A DNA stretch of 64,000 bases, taken from Rhizobium sp. GTDB lineage: Bacteria > Pseudomonadota > Alphaproteobacteria > Rhizobiales > Rhizobiaceae. The DNA lies in NCBI GenBank assembly GCA_028290545.1, contig JAQGJP010000104.1, positions 1 to 64,000 on the forward strand, given 5' to 3'. Shown piece after piece: positions 42,798 to 53,611 of the stretch (positions are counted from its first letter, which is position 1; each line of letters opens with the position of its first letter). The notes beneath the pieces were generated by a model. It was not told the origin of the DNA, searched no databases, and saw only the letters and a program-made list of their open reading frames with translations. The position numbers and the translations under genes were made by a program.

Positions 42798-45104
42798 CTA
42801 GCCTATGGGCGCCGATGCCTCCACCACCGCCAATGCCGCCATGTTGACCACGCCGCGCGAGGTGACCGAAGGCGACAGGATATGCGCCGGCAGTGCGGTG
42901 CCAAGCAGGATCGGCCCCACATGCAACGAATCCGTCATCGTCTTGACGAGCCCGAGCGAGATATTCGCGGCGTCGATATTCGGGAACACCAGCAGGTTGG
43001 CCTCGCCGGTCAGCGCCGAATCCGGCATGACGCGTTTGCGGAGGTGCTCCGAGATCGCGGAATCGCCATGCATTTCGCCATCCGCCTCAAGCTCTGGCGC
43101 AAGTTCCCTGACGAGGCTGATCGCCTTGCGCATCTTGTAGGCGCTTTCGGAGTCGCGCGAACCGAAATTCGAATGCGACAGCAGGGCGGCGCGCGGTGTG
43201 ATGCCGAACCGCCGGATCGCCTGCGCCGCCTCGATGGTCATTTCGGCGATCTCCTCGGCGGTCGGCATGATCTTCACATAGGTGTCGAGGAAGAATGTCG
43301 CGCCGCGCTGCGAGATCAGCAGGCTGAGGCCATAGAGGTCAAGCACATCCTTGCGCTTGCCGATGATCTGCGAGACATCGCGCAGGTGTTTCGCAAACCT
43401 GCCTTCGACGCCGCAGATCAGCGCATCCGCATCGCCGCGACGCAGTGCCAACGCGCCAATCACGGTGGTATTGGTGCGCACGACGGTGCGGGCGGCTTCC
43501 GGGATCACCCCCCTGCGGCCGACCAGCGCGAAATATTCATCGACATAATCCTTGTAGCGCGGATCGTCTTGCGGGTTGACGAGATCGAAATCGACGCCGG
43601 GCCGGATGCGAAGGCCGTAGCGCTTGAGCCGCGTTTCGATGATCGAAGGGCGGCCGATCAGGATTGGCTTGGCAATCTCTTCCTCAAGCAGCACCTGGGC
43701 GGCGCGCAAGACGCGTTCGTCCTCGCCTTCGGCAAAGATCACTCGCTTCTTCTGGGCCAACTTGGCCGCCGCGAAGATCGGTTTCATGATGAAACCCGAG
43801 CGGAAGACGAAGCGATTGAGCTGGTCCATATAGGCTTCGAAATCGGCGATCGGCCGGGCGGCGACGCCGGTTTCTTCCGCAGCCCTTGCAACCGCCGGCG
43901 CGATCCTGAGGATCAGCCGCTGGTCGAATGGCGACGGTATCAGATAGTCAGGCCCGAAAATCGGCGTCTCGCCGCCGATCGCCTTGGCGGCAACTTCGTT
44001 GACCTCCTCGCGCGCCAGAGCGGCAATTGCCTTGACCGCCGCCATCTTCATCGCTTCGTTGATCTCGCGCGCGCCGCAATCGAGCGCACCACGGAAAATA
44101 TAGGGAAAGCAGAGGACGTTGTTGACCTGGTTCGGGAAGTCCGAACGGCCGGTGCAGATCATCGCATCGGGACGGACTGCGCGCGCCTCTTCCGGCATGA
44201 TTTCCGGGTTGGGATTGGCCAGCGCCATGATCAACGGCTTGTCCGCCATTGCCTTGAGGAGTTCCGGCTTCAGCACCCCGGCGGCGGAAAGACCGAGGAA
44301 GACATCCGCGCCGCCAATCGAATCGGCGAGAACCCGCTTGTCGCTCTCCTGCGCATAGACATCCTTCCAGGGGTCCATCAAGACTGGCCGGCCCTTGTAG
44401 ACCAGACCCTCCAGATCGTGCACCCAGATGTTTTCGCGCTTCGCGCCGAGTTCGACCAGCAGATTGAGGCAGGCAAGCGCTGCGGCGCCTGCGCCGGAAG
44501 CGACGATCTTGACGTCGGAGATCGTCTTGCCGGCGAGTTCCAATCCATTGAGGATCGCTGCCGCGACGATGATTGCCGTGCCGTGCTGGTCGTCATGGAA
44601 GACCGGGATGTCCATGATCTCGCGCAGTTGCCGCTCGACCTCGAAACATTCCGGCGCCTTGATATCCTCGAGATTGATGCCGCCGAACGTCGGCTCCAGC
44701 GCCGAGACGACTTTGACCATGTCATCGATCCCGGGCGCGTCGATTTCGATGTCGAACACATCGATGCCTGCAAACTTCTTGAAAAGCACCGCCTTGCCTT
44801 CCATTACCGGCTTCGAGGCCAGCGGGCCGATATTGCCGAGGCCAAGCACGGCCGAACCGTTGGAGACGACGGCGACGAGATTGGCGCGCGATGTGTAGAG
44901 CGCCGCCATTTCCGGATCGTCCTTGATGGCGAGGCAGGGGGCAGCGACACCGGGGGAATAGGCCAGCGCCAGGTCACGCTGGTTGCCCAGCGGCTTGATC
45001 GCCTGGATCTCGAGCTTTCCCGGCCGTGGATAGCGATGGAAAAACAGCGCCTGTTCCTGGAGATCGCCGCTGATAGGCCCGCTTTTTCCGGTATCGTCAC
45101 TCAT
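42798..45104 (-). CDS. maeB: NAD(P)-dependent malic enzyme with phosphotransacetylase-like C-terminus
   Basis: This 768-residue enzyme decarboxylates malate to pyruvate. Residues 1-430 are the malic enzyme part ([56 protein letters not shown], and NAD(P)-binding [16 protein letters not shown]). Residues 440-768 resemble phosphate acetyltransferase ([33 protein letters not shown]), a regulatory tail in rhizobial Dme/Tme. Coenzyme choice is not visible; rhizobia carry both an NAD form needed in nodules and an NADP form. The ATG at 45104 is used; 45125 adds seven residues. Confidence 0.94.
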   Translation of the reverse strand: MSDDTGKSGPISGDLQEQALFFHRYPRPGKLEIQAIKPLGNQRDLALAYSPGVAAPCLAIKDDPEMAALYTSRANLVAVVSNGSAVLGLGNIGPLASKPVMEGKAVLFKKFAGIDVFDIEIDAPGIDDMVKVVSALEPTFGGINLEDIKAPECFEVERQLREIMDIPVFHDDQHGTAIIVAAAILNGLELAGKTISDVKIVASGAGAAALACLNLLVELGAKRENIWVHDLEGLVYKGRPVLMDPWKDVYAQESDKRVLADSIGGADVFLGLSAAGVLKPELLKAMADKPLIMALANPNPEIMPEEARAVRPDAMICTGRSDFPNQVNNVLCFPYIFRGALDCGAREINEAMKMAAVKAIAALAREEVNEVAAKAIGGETPIFGPDYLIPSPFDQRLILRIAPAVARAAEETGVAARPIADFEAYMDQLNRFVFRSGFIMKPIFAAAKLAQKKRVIFAEGEDERVLRAAQVLLEEEIAKPILIGRPSIIETRLKRYGLRIRPGVDFDLVNPQDDPRYKDYVDEYFALVGRRGVIPEAARTVVRTNTTVIGALALRRGDADALICGVEGRFAKHLRDVSQIIGKRKDVLDLYGLSLLISQRGATFFLDTYVKIMPTAEEIAEMTIEAAQAIRRFGITPRAALLSHSNFGSRDSESAYKMRKAISLVRELAPELEADGEMHGDSAISEHLRKRVMPDSALTGEANLLVFPNIDAANISLGLVKTMTDSLHVGPILLGTALPAHILSPSVTSRGVVNMAALAVVEASAPIG

Positions 45105-45211
45105 CAAATCGAATCCTTTTTGCAAGTGATCGAGCTTTAACGGATTTTCATGTCAAATCCAGTTTCGCGAACGGATAAACTCCTGATCCGATGAGGAAAG
45201 GTGTCGCAGCC

Positions 45212-46936
45212 TCAGGCCAGATCGGATTGTTCCCGGATGTAATCGCTCGTAACGCGTGCCATCAGCGAAAATGACACGGCCCCCGCATCGGCATGGCCGA
45301 TCGAGCGCTCCGCCAATGGCCGTGCGCGGCCGAGCTTCGGAGTAAGTTTCTTCGTTTCGTCTGCGGCATTGGCGGCGGCGGCGGCGGCTTCCAGCCAGGA
45401 TTCCGTAAGGCTCAGACCATCCGCACGCGATGCCTCCAGCGTATCGACGAACGGCACGAAGGCATCGACCAGTGTCTTGTCTCCGACTTTGGCGCCCCCG
45501 AGCCGCATGACCGCATCCAGTGCCGCTCTAGCGCCATCGATCACTGAATGGCCATTGACCGCCTTCTGATCCGAGAATGCGGTGCTCCAGGCGCGAAGCG
45601 CCAGACCCCAGATCGCGCCCGACGTGCCGCCTGCCCTGTCCGCCCAGGCGTCACCAGCCGCTGCCAGCACGCTTGCTGCGCCAGCCTTTGCCCACACAGC
45701 ATGAGCCGCGGCTTCCGACGCGGCCGAGCAGCCGCGCACCATGCCCTGACCATGGTCGCCATCGCCGGCCTGTGCGTCGATGCGGCCCAGTTCGTCCTCG
45801 ACCTCTTTCAGGGAAGACACCAAGAGTGATAGCAGTTCGGCGATGCATTTGCCGCTCGCCTGGGACTGCGGCGTGGCAGTGCCGAACACCGGCGCCGGAT
45901 CGTCCTCGGCTTCAAGGGCCTCCGCAGGCGTCACCGGTATGATGTAACCGCGACGAAAGGCGGGCGCGTCGCAGGGCGCGATCCAGTATTTTTCCAGTTC
46001 CTCATCCAGCCAGGTAAACGTCAGCGAGCAACCGGCCATATCGAGGCTGGTCACCAGTTCGCCCGCCTCCGGGGCGACGATTTCCAGGCCGGCGTCTTTC
46101 AATAAAACCGAGATCGACGTCCAGAGCACGAACAACTCTTCGTATTTCGTCGCACCGAGCCCGTTGAGCAGCACCGCCACACGTCGCCCCGCACCCTCCG
46201 GGCGCTCCTTGAGCAGCGTCTGGACAAGCTGGGTTGCCAAATCGGCGGCAGGGATCATGGTACTTTCATGGATGCCGGGCTCGCCATGGATACCCAGTCC
46301 GATTGCCATATGGCCCTTCGGCACCGTGAACAGCGGTTCCTTCGACCCCGGCAACGTGCAACCGGCAAAGGCGACGCCGATCGAAAACGTCCGCTGGTTT
46401 GCATGCTCGCCGACCCGCATCACCTCGTCGATCGGAAGCCCTGCCTCCGCCGCCGCACCGGCGATCTTGAACACCATGAGATCGCCGGCAATGCCGCGCC
46501 GCTTCAAATGCTGGTCGGCAGGCGCGCTGGCGACATCGTCGGTCACCGCCAGAATGCGCGTATCGATGCCGCTGGCACTGAGGCGCTCCGCCGCCAGGCC
46601 GAAATTCAGCACGTCGCCGGCATAATTGCCGAACCCGAGGATCACCCCGCCGCCATGATCGGCCAGCCGTCCGACGCGCGCCACCGCTGCGGTCGAGGGC
46701 GATGCGAACACGTCACCGGCCACTGCGGCATCCGCCAGCCCCGGTCCGACATAACCGGCGAAGGCCGGATAATGGCCCGACCCGCCGCCGACCACGACCG
46801 CCACCTTGCCTCTGGGCGATGCAGACGCGCGCAGTACGCCATTCCTGATCAGCCGGACACGGTCGCTATGAAGCTGGCTGAAGCCGGCAAGCGCTGCAGT
46901 GGCAAAGTTCTCCGGGGCATCATGAATGCGGGTCAT
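45212..46936 (-). CDS. One-chain dihydroxyacetone kinase-type enzyme (DhaK-DhaL fusion)
   Basis: This 574-residue ATP-dependent kinase has an N-terminal DhaK domain (VVVGGGSGHYPAFAGYVGPGLADAAVAGDVFASP) with the GIHGEPGI segment that carries the substrate-binding histidine in relatives. A C-terminal DhaL domain has the magnesium-binding DAQAGDGDHGQGM and GGTSGAIWGL. Such fused kinases use dihydroxyacetone, but many rhizobial ones phosphorylate erythrulose or other ketoses. It is divergent from the SDR/gluconokinase operon with a LacI-type operator between, which argues for a sugar-acid or ketose pathway. GGAGGA precedes the ATG at 46936. Confidence 0.9.
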   Translation of the reverse strand: MTRIHDAPENFATAALAGFSQLHSDRVRLIRNGVLRASASPRGKVAVVVGGGSGHYPAFAGYVGPGLADAAVAGDVFASPSTAAVARVGRLADHGGGVILGFGNYAGDVLNFGLAAERLSASGIDTRILAVTDDVASAPADQHLKRRGIAGDLMVFKIAGAAAEAGLPIDEVMRVGEHANQRTFSIGVAFAGCTLPGSKEPLFTVPKGHMAIGLGIHGEPGIHESTMIPAADLATQLVQTLLKERPEGAGRRVAVLLNGLGATKYEELFVLWTSISVLLKDAGLEIVAPEAGELVTSLDMAGCSLTFTWLDEELEKYWIAPCDAPAFRRGYIIPVTPAEALEAEDDPAPVFGTATPQSQASGKCIAELLSLLVSSLKEVEDELGRIDAQAGDGDHGQGMVRGCSAASEAAAHAVWAKAGAASVLAAAGDAWADRAGGTSGAIWGLALRAWSTAFSDQKAVNGHSVIDGARAALDAVMRLGGAKVGDKTLVDAFVPFVDTLEASRADGLSLTESWLEAAAAAANAADETKKLTPKLGRARPLAERSIGHADAGAVSFSLMARVTSDYIREQSDLA

Positions 46937-47004
46937 GGCAAGTCCTCCCAATTCTCGTGGCAATTGATAGCATGCGTGATCGCGTATGCCAGCAGACAAT
47001 GGCA

Positions 47005-47018
47005 TGATAGCGCTACCA
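47005..47018. promoter_or_regulatory. LacI/GntR-type operator between divergent sugar genes
   Basis: TGATAGCGCTACCA fits the TGxTAxCGxTAxCA pattern of LacI-family gluconate-type repressors. A TTGACA -35 hexamer lies just downstream at 47025-47030, pointing toward the SDR operon. No LacI-family gene is in the window. Confidence 0.6.
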
Positions 47019-47086
47019 AGAGGCTTGACAGGTTGGCAAAAATGCCTCCATGCGGAACAAGAAAATTTCTGGGAGGCGTCCGACAG

Positions 47087-47848
47087 ATGAGTCCGCTTTT
47101 TGATCTCGATGGAAAACTGGCGCTCGTGACCGGTTCCAGCCAGGGTATCGGTTTGGCTCTGGCAGAGGGACTTGCCGCACATGGCGCCCGTATCGTTATC
47201 AATGGCCGTGATGCCGCGAAGGTCGAAAACGCGGTGAATGCACTCTCCGCCAAGGGCTATCAGGTCTTCGGGGCGGCATTCGATGTCACCAATCCCGAGG
47301 TCGCCGGTCATATCGACCGCATCGAGGCCGAGATCGGCCAGATCGATATCCTCGTCAACAATGCCGGCATGCAGTTTCGCAGCCCGCTCGAGGATTTCCC
47401 CGCCGATAAATGGGAGCTGCTGCTGAAGACCAATGTCTCCAGCATCTTCTATACCAGCCAGGCTGTTGCCAGACACATGATCAGGCGCGGCGCCGGCAAG
47501 ATCATCAATATCGGGTCCGTGCAGAGCGAACTGGCGCGCACATCGATCGCCCCCTACACCACCACCAAGGGCGCGGTGAAAAACCTGACGCGCGGCATGT
47601 GCGCCGATTGGGCGAAATACGGGTTGCAGATCAACGGCATCGGTCCGGGCTATTTCCGCACGCCGCTCAATCAGGCCTTGGTCGACAACCCGGAATTCTC
47701 CTCCTGGCTCGAAAAACGAACGCCGGCCGGGCGCTGGGGCGATGTCGGCGAACTCGTCGGCGCGGCAGTCTTCCTCGCCAGTCAGGCCTCCTCCTTTGTC
47801 AATGGACACATGCTTTATGTCGATGGCGGCATCACCACCTCGCTCTGA
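47087..47848 (+). CDS. SDR-family oxidoreductase, gluconate 5-dehydrogenase-like
   Basis: This 253-residue short-chain dehydrogenase has the NAD(P) loop TGSSQGIG, NNAG, and the catalytic YxxxK in APYTTTKGAVKNL with an upstream serine in NIGSVQSE. The end GHMLYVDGGITTSL is classical. The start MSPLFDLDGKLALVTG and the adjoining gluconokinase suggest gluconate/5-ketogluconate interconversion (IdnO/Gno type). GGGAGG lies 10 bp before the ATG at 47087. The gluconokinase ATG follows the stop by 4 bp. Confidence 0.85.
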   Translation: MSPLFDLDGKLALVTGSSQGIGLALAEGLAAHGARIVINGRDAAKVENAVNALSAKGYQVFGAAFDVTNPEVAGHIDRIEAEIGQIDILVNNAGMQFRSPLEDFPADKWELLLKTNVSSIFYTSQAVARHMIRRGAGKIINIGSVQSELARTSIAPYTTTKGAVKNLTRGMCADWAKYGLQINGIGPGYFRTPLNQALVDNPEFSSWLEKRTPAGRWGDVGELVGAAVFLASQASSFVNGHMLYVDGGITTSL

Positions 47849-47852
47849 ACTG

Positions 47853-48362
47853 ATGGCCTATGTCGTCATGGGCGTTTCCGGAAGCGGCAAGAGCCTTGTC
47901 GGCCAAGCCCTCGCCGAAGCGCTTGGCCTGGCTTTCGCGGAAGGCGACGCACTGCATCCAAAGGCGAATGTCGAGAAGATGTCGAGGGGCATTCCGCTCG
48001 ATGACGCCGATCGTCTGCCCTGGCTCGACAGGATCGGCGAGGAAATCGCCAACGCGCTGTCGACGGGCAAAGGCATCGTTATTTCCTGCTCGGCGTTGAA
48101 GAAGATCTATCGCGACCAACTGCGAAGTTTTGCGGACGGACGACTGATCTTCGTGTTCCTCAAGGGTTCGGAAGAACTGCTGGCGCCGCGGATGGCCGCA
48201 CGCACGGGGCATTTCATGCCCCCCTCCCTGCTCAAGAGCCAATTGGCGACTCTGGAAGACCCGTCCGCAGAGGACAAAGTCATATCAGTCGATATCAGCG
48301 GCACGACCGCCGAAGTCATCGCCGAGGTCATCTTCCAGGTCCGTGCGAAAACTTCCATCTGA
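47853..48362 (+). CDS. gntK: Gluconokinase
   Basis: This 169-residue P-loop kinase phosphorylates gluconate to 6-phosphogluconate. It has the Walker A GVSGSGKSLVG, the gluconate-binding EGDALHPKANVEKMSRGIPLDDADRLPWL, SCSALKKIYRDQLR and the lid-like GHFMPPSLLKSQLATLE. The gene is coupled to the SDR gene upstream and feeds the pentose phosphate and Entner-Doudoroff routes. A KDG-kinase-like gene lies 30 kb away in the same window but is not linked. Confidence 0.95.
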   Translation: MAYVVMGVSGSGKSLVGQALAEALGLAFAEGDALHPKANVEKMSRGIPLDDADRLPWLDRIGEEIANALSTGKGIVISCSALKKIYRDQLRSFADGRLIFVFLKGSEELLAPRMAARTGHFMPPSLLKSQLATLEDPSAEDKVISVDISGTTAEVIAEVIFQVRAKTSI

Positions 48363-48424
48363 AGCCCTGAACCGAAACCCTGCCATCAGCGTTGTCTTTC
48401 CGGGCCCATTGTGCGGAGACGGTA

Positions 48425-49765
48425 ATGCGCAGATTTTTTCGGAACCTTCTACTTCTGATTCTCGTACTCTTGGTCGCGGCGGGCGCCTATGTCTACTTCG
48501 ATCGGGAATCGGCGACGCTGAACGCCGAGGAAGGCTATGGGCCTAACCCGAAGCTGCCTGACCCGAACCCGACCTTCATTCCCACCGTCAACATTGCCGA
48601 GGCCTCGAGCTGGCCGAAGGGCGAGACGCCCACGGCCGCCTTGGGCATGAAAGTGAATGCGTTTGCGGAAGGGCTGGATCATCCGCGTTGGCTGCATGTC
48701 CTGCCAAACGGCGATGTGCTTGTGGCCGAGACCAACAAGCCCGCCATGGAGGAGACCGAGCTTAGCGTCAAGGGCTGGATCATGGGGCTGGTGATGGGAC
48801 GCGCCGGCGCCAACGCCACCAGCGCCAATCGTATTGTACTGCTGCGGGATGCCGACAAGGACGGTGTCGCCGAAACCAAGGAAGTGTTTCTCGAAGGGCT
48901 CTATTCACCTTTCGGCATGACGCTTTCGAGTGGCATTCTCTATGTCGCCAACACCGATGCAATCATGGCTTTCCCCTACAAGGATGGCGATACCAAAATC
49001 ACGGCGACAGGGGAAAAGATCGTTGACCTGCCCGGCGGACCGATCAATCATCACTGGACCAAGGACGTGATCACCAGCGCCGACGGCAAGAAGCTCTATG
49101 CCACTGTCGGTTCCAACAGCAATGTCGGTGAGAATGGCATGCAGAACGAGACAGACCGCGCCGCCGTTCTGGAAATCGATCTCGCCACTAAAAAAACCCG
49201 GCTGTTCGCCTCGGGCCTGCGCAATCCGAACGGGCTGTCGTGGAATCCGCAATCGGGCGCACTATGGGTCGCGGTCAATGAGCGCGACGAGATCGGCAGC
49301 GATCTGGTGCCGGACTACATGACATCCGTCAAGGATGGCGGCTTCTATGGCTGGCCTTACAGCTATTATGGCCAGCATGTCGATTCACGCGTCTCGCCGC
49401 CACGTCCGGACCTGGTCGAGAAGGCGCTGGTGCCGGATTACGCGCTCGGTCCGCATACCGCCTCGCTCGGCCTGACCTTCAACACCGGCACACTGTTCGG
49501 TGCAAATTACGCCAATGGCGCTTTCGTCGGTCAGCACGGTTCGTGGAACCGCATTCCGAGAAGCGGCTACAAGGTCATATTCGTCCCCTTTGCCGATGGC
49601 AAACCATCGGGGGCGCCGCACGATATACTGACCGGCTTCGTGAGGGACGACAAGGCACTCGGCAGGCCGGTCGGCGTGGCAATCGACAAGCAGGGCGCGC
49701 TTCTGGTGGCCGACGACGTCGGCAACGTCATCTGGCGCGTGACGCCAAAGGCCCCCGCAAGCTAG
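48425..49765 (+). CDS. Membrane-anchored sorbosone dehydrogenase-like (PQQ-type beta-propeller) protein
   Basis: This 446-residue protein has an N-terminal membrane anchor ([25 protein letters not shown]) and a six-bladed propeller of the glucose/sorbosone dehydrogenase family. Recognisable segments are [60 protein letters not shown] and [13 protein letters not shown]. Relatives bind PQQ and calcium and oxidise sugars at the outer face of the inner membrane. No PQQ biosynthesis genes are nearby. It follows gntK by 62 bp and may belong to the same sugar-oxidation unit. Confidence 0.88.
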   Translation: MRRFFRNLLLLILVLLVAAGAYVYFDRESATLNAEEGYGPNPKLPDPNPTFIPTVNIAEASSWPKGETPTAALGMKVNAFAEGLDHPRWLHVLPNGDVLVAETNKPAMEETELSVKGWIMGLVMGRAGANATSANRIVLLRDADKDGVAETKEVFLEGLYSPFGMTLSSGILYVANTDAIMAFPYKDGDTKITATGEKIVDLPGGPINHHWTKDVITSADGKKLYATVGSNSNVGENGMQNETDRAAVLEIDLATKKTRLFASGLRNPNGLSWNPQSGALWVAVNERDEIGSDLVPDYMTSVKDGGFYGWPYSYYGQHVDSRVSPPRPDLVEKALVPDYALGPHTASLGLTFNTGTLFGANYANGAFVGQHGSWNRIPRSGYKVIFVPFADGKPSGAPHDILTGFVRDDKALGRPVGVAIDKQGALLVADDVGNVIWRVTPKAPAS

Positions 49766-49837
49766 AGCCAAAGTCAAATCGCAAAAATTCAGTTGGCTCA
49801 AGCAGGTCGTCCGCTTCAGCCAACAGACTGCAAACCG
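49766..49837. terminator. Possible terminator stem between convergent genes
   Basis: TTGGCTCAAGC and GCTTCAGCCAA (about 49793-49823) form an 11-bp stem with one mismatch in the gap between the convergent dehydrogenase and kinase genes. No U-run follows. Confidence 0.35.
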
Positions 49838-52800
49838 CTAGTTCTGACGAATTGCGGCCGCGATCGCCTGTTCCAGCCCTTTGCGGTCGTAGGGCTTGCG
49901 CAACAACACCGGCGGTGGTCCGATCGGCACGTCGGGCGCCTTGTTGTTGCCGGTCGCAAAGATCACGCCGATCCCGGAGTCTTTCCCACGGATGGTTGCG
50001 GCCAGTTCGGCACCCGACATCTTCGGCAGGCCGAGATCGGTGAGCAGAATATCGAATGCGTCGGTTTCGGCGAACTTGATCGCCTCCTCGCCCGACCCCG
50101 CTTCGGTGACCGTATGGCCCATATCTTCGAGCGTCTCGACCAGATCCATCCGGATCAGGACTTCATCCTCGACCACCAAGATCTTGAATGCGGTACTGGA
50201 CGGTCCATCGGTGGGCTTATCGGCAGTTGTCGTCATGGTCGGCGGCGACGGAGTAAATGACGATACCTGGGTAAGGACGACCGCCGAGGCCTTTTCCATC
50301 GTCTTCTGCATCCGGTTGTTCAGCAGATGCCGGATCTTTCGTGCAAGTGTCTCGCGGCTATAGGGCTTGGAGAGCAGTTCCACGCCTGGATCCAGCCGGC
50401 CGCCGTGAACGATCGAATTCTCCGTATAGCCCGAGGTGAACAGCACCGCTATGTTCGGTAGCCGCTCCTTGGCTTTACGCGCCACGTCGGCACTCTTCAT
50501 CGGTCCCGGCATCACCACGTCGGTGAACAGCAGATCGACGGCGACGCCGCTCTCGATCACATTGAGGGCGCTAGCAGCATCGTGTGCCTTCAGCACACGA
50601 TAGCCCAGATCGCCAAGCATATCGACAACCGTGGCGCGCACGTCCTCATCGTCCTCCGCCACCAGGATCGTCTCGGTACCGCCACTGGTGGGACCATAGT
50701 CGAGATTGGTCAATCGGTCCTCGGCCTGCATCGAGCGCGGCAGATAAATGCGGATTGTCGTGCCCTGCCCGACCTCCGAATAGATTTTCACATGCCCGCC
50801 GGACTGCTTGACGAAACCATAGACCATGGACAGACCGAGGCCGGTGCCCTTGCCGACGGGCTTGGTGGAGAAGAATGGTTCGAACACGCGTTCGATCACC
50901 TGAGGCGGCATGCCGATGCCGGTGTCGGTGACGGCCAGCATCACATATTGACCCGCCTCGACCTCGGCATGGTTGCGCGCATAGACTTCATCGATGAAGG
51001 CATTGCCGACTTCGAGCGTCAACTTGCCCTGGCCGTTCATCGCATCGCGTGCGTTAATCGCAAGATTGAGCACGGCATTCTCGATCTGCTGCGGATCGAC
51101 GAACGTGTTCCATAGACCGCCAGCCGTGATCGTCTCCACCTCGACGGTCTCGCCCAGCGTCCGGCGCAGCATCTCGCCGATGGTCACCACAAAACGGCCG
51201 ATGTTGACGACCTTGGGATCGAGCGCCTGACGGCGTCCGAAGGCAAGCAGCTGGGTTGCGAGCTTGGCGCCGCGATTGACGCCAGCCAGTGCATTCTCGA
51301 TCCGCCGCTCGGCCCGCTCGTTGCCGCCCAGGTCCTTGCTCAACATCTGCAGATTGCCCGATACGACCTGCAACAGATTGTTGAAGTCATGGGCAATGCC
51401 GCCGGTCAGTTGGCCGATTGCTTCCATCTTCTGCGCCTGGCGCAGTTGCTCCTCGGTCTGCTTCAGCGCCTGCGCCTGTTCCTTTTCAGACGTCACATCC
51501 CGGCCGTAAGCGAAGATCAGGTCGTCCTCGAGCGATATCCGCCAGGTGAGCCAGCGCGGCGTGCCATCGCGATGCCGAAAGCGGATTTCCAGGCTCTCCG
51601 GTCCATCGGACGCCTTCATGTTGTCAATCACCGCCTGGGCATCGGCCCGGTCATCATTCCAGACGAACATTGACAACGGATGATTGACGACCGCGCCTGC
51701 AGTTTGTCCGAGCACCGCCGTCCATGCCGGATTGGCGGCGCGAATGATCCCCGCCTCGTCCAGCACGATAAGGATGTCCTGTGAATTCCGCCAGACCCGG
51801 TCGAGCTCGATCGTGCGCTGCCTCACCTGCCTTTCCAGCGACTCGGCAAATTCCTCAAGCGACTGCTCGGCACGGCGCCGCTCGACAGCGGTACGGGTAC
51901 GTTCCGCGACCTCGCGGATGAACGCCAGTTCGGCCGCCGTCCATTCGCGGCTGGTCGCATGATTGAGATAGAGAATGGCAACAACGCCGCCTTGCTCGCT
52001 GAGCGGCACATTGACAGCCGACTGGGCGCTGATCGCTTTCAGTCGGTCGGCGTTCGCCGCCGTGCGGGGATCGTTCTCAGCATCGGCGAACACGACGGTG
52101 TTACCGCGCTTGAGATCCTCCACATAGCTGCCATAATCGCGGAAATGCAGCGTGCCTGCCAGCGATTTGATGCCCGGCGCGTTCCAGTCACGCTCTATGG
52201 TCACGGTCTCGGCAATCGGATCGATCGTGCCATAGCCGGCGCGACTCACCTTCATCGCCTTGCCCAGGATTTCAGAGGCGGCAAAGGCGATTTCGGCCGG
52301 ATCATCCAGATTTCGGAACCTGTCGCTCAGTTCGATCAGCGCCAGGCGACGCACCTCCTCAAGCCGCGTGTCTGTCACGTCGACATTGACGCCGATCATG
52401 CCGAGAAAATCGCCATTGGCATCGAAACGCGGCTGCGCATTCGTCTGGATCAGCCGATAGACGCCATCCGCATTGCGGTAACGCCCCTCCACGGAGAAGC
52501 TCTCGTGCCGCTTCATCGCTCCTGCGACAATCGTTGCCAGGCGTTCGACATCGTCCGGATGGGTTGTCTCGTTCCAGTCGAACCCGACAACGCGATCTTC
52601 TTCGACGCCCCAGAACCTGCGTTTGGCGGCATTCAGATAAGCACATTTGCCGGTCACGTCGCCCATCCACAGCATGACGGGAGCGCTGTCGGCGATCAGG
52701 CGGAAGCGGGATTCGCTGTCACGCAGGGAATCCTCGGCATTCTTGCGCTTGGTCACATCATGGCCCTGGACGAATATGCCGGTCGTCCCGCCGGCTTCAT

Positions 52801-53611
52801 CGATCATCGGCTCGTAGACGAAATCGAGATACCGCTCTTCAAGCGGCGAACCCTTGTGATGCTGCAGCATGACGCGCACGGCTTCGCCCAAGTAGCGCTC
52901 CTGGGTCCGAAAGACATGATCGAGCAGATCGGTGAAACCTTGTCCAACGACTTCTGGCAACACTTCGCGGATCGGTTTGCCGATGACGTCGCGATGGCCG
53001 ATGAGCGTTAGGTAAGCGCTATTTGCCACTTCGAACACATGGTCCGGGCCGGTCAGAGTCGCGACAAAGCCTGGCGCCTGTTCAAACATCCGCTTCAGAC
53101 GATCGCTTTCACCTTGAACGCGGCGTACAGCCCGCACTTTTTCGGTCGTCTCGACGACGATGGCTATGACTCCGGCAGGCTTGCCTTCCTCATTGAGAAC
53201 AGGTGAATAATCAAGATCGAGCCAGACATCCTCCGGCCTGCCATTGCGCAACAGGACCATCCGTTGTTTCCGATAAGCCAGTGTCCCCCCGGCAAGTCCA
53301 ACTTTCATGACATTGTCGTTGAAATCGGCGACCTCTGGCCAGCCTTCGCGAACCTTGGATCCCAGCAATCCGGGATGCCGGCCGCCGGCGATCCGCGAAT
53401 AGCCATCGTTATAGAGCATGTAGCCATCCTCAGCCCAGAGCATGACGATCGGAACCGGCGAGCGGAGCAAAATGCTACAGGCGGTTTTCAGACTGAGGGG
53501 CCAGGTGGAAATCGGACCGAGAGACGTCGACGACCAGTCGAAACTTTCAATGAGATATGCCGTTTCGCCGCCCCCGGACAGAAACGGAAATTCTGCGTTT
53601 ATGAGACTCAT
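49838..53611 (-). CDS. Multi-PAS/GAF hybrid histidine kinase with two receiver domains
   Basis: This 1257-residue cytoplasmic sensor has PAS-type segments near residues 30-160, 175-300, 305-430 and 610-720, with a GAF domain near 430-590. The HisKA box is intact (IGQLTGGIAHDFNNLLQVV, H741), and the HATPase has DTGIGMP and GKGTGLGLS. Two receivers follow, with D1031 (LLFTDVVMPG) and D1192 (ILLTDLGLPKM). It lacks a DNA-binding output, so it passes phosphate to an unlinked partner. The ATG at 53611 follows GGGAG. The H-box and double receivers are intact, unlike the kinase-like protein at 22-25.7 kb. Confidence 0.92.
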   Translation of the reverse strand: MSLINAEFPFLSGGGETAYLIESFDWSSTSLGPISTWPLSLKTACSILLRSPVPIVMLWAEDGYMLYNDGYSRIAGGRHPGLLGSKVREGWPEVADFNDNVMKVGLAGGTLAYRKQRMVLLRNGRPEDVWLDLDYSPVLNEEGKPAGVIAIVVETTEKVRAVRRVQGESDRLKRMFEQAPGFVATLTGPDHVFEVANSAYLTLIGHRDVIGKPIREVLPEVVGQGFTDLLDHVFRTQERYLGEAVRVMLQHHKGSPLEERYLDFVYEPMIDEAGGTTGIFVQGHDVTKRKNAEDSLRDSESRFRLIADSAPVMLWMGDVTGKCAYLNAAKRRFWGVEEDRVVGFDWNETTHPDDVERLATIVAGAMKRHESFSVEGRYRNADGVYRLIQTNAQPRFDANGDFLGMIGVNVDVTDTRLEEVRRLALIELSDRFRNLDDPAEIAFAASEILGKAMKVSRAGYGTIDPIAETVTIERDWNAPGIKSLAGTLHFRDYGSYVEDLKRGNTVVFADAENDPRTAANADRLKAISAQSAVNVPLSEQGGVVAILYLNHATSREWTAAELAFIREVAERTRTAVERRRAEQSLEEFAESLERQVRQRTIELDRVWRNSQDILIVLDEAGIIRAANPAWTAVLGQTAGAVVNHPLSMFVWNDDRADAQAVIDNMKASDGPESLEIRFRHRDGTPRWLTWRISLEDDLIFAYGRDVTSEKEQAQALKQTEEQLRQAQKMEAIGQLTGGIAHDFNNLLQVVSGNLQMLSKDLGGNERAERRIENALAGVNRGAKLATQLLAFGRRQALDPKVVNIGRFVVTIGEMLRRTLGETVEVETITAGGLWNTFVDPQQIENAVLNLAINARDAMNGQGKLTLEVGNAFIDEVYARNHAEVEAGQYVMLAVTDTGIGMPPQVIERVFEPFFSTKPVGKGTGLGLSMVYGFVKQSGGHVKIYSEVGQGTTIRIYLPRSMQAEDRLTNLDYGPTSGGTETILVAEDDEDVRATVVDMLGDLGYRVLKAHDAASALNVIESGVAVDLLFTDVVMPGPMKSADVARKAKERLPNIAVLFTSGYTENSIVHGGRLDPGVELLSKPYSRETLARKIRHLLNNRMQKTMEKASAVVLTQVSSFTPSPPTMTTTADKPTDGPSSTAFKILVVEDEVLIRMDLVETLEDMGHTVTEAGSGEEAIKFAETDAFDILLTDLGLPKMSGAELAATIRGKDSGIGVIFATGNNKAPDVPIGPPPVLLRKPYDRKGLEQAIAAAIRQN

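Noticed and set aside
42702-45140. Very long open frame (about 810 codons) on the plus strand opposite maeB
   Set aside because: Its translation has no recognisable domain and mirrors the codon bias of maeB, whose own frame is fully conserved.
47071-47094. EcfG-like site GGAAC near 47055 before the SDR gene
   Set aside because: The spacer to the nearest CGT is 18 bp and the last base is wrong; the LacI-type operator and TTGACA box explain the region better.
45212-47809. 865-residue form of the dihydroxyacetone-type kinase
   Set aside because: The upstream part is antisense to the SDR gene; the family begins at the ATG at 46936 with a strong GGAGGA.
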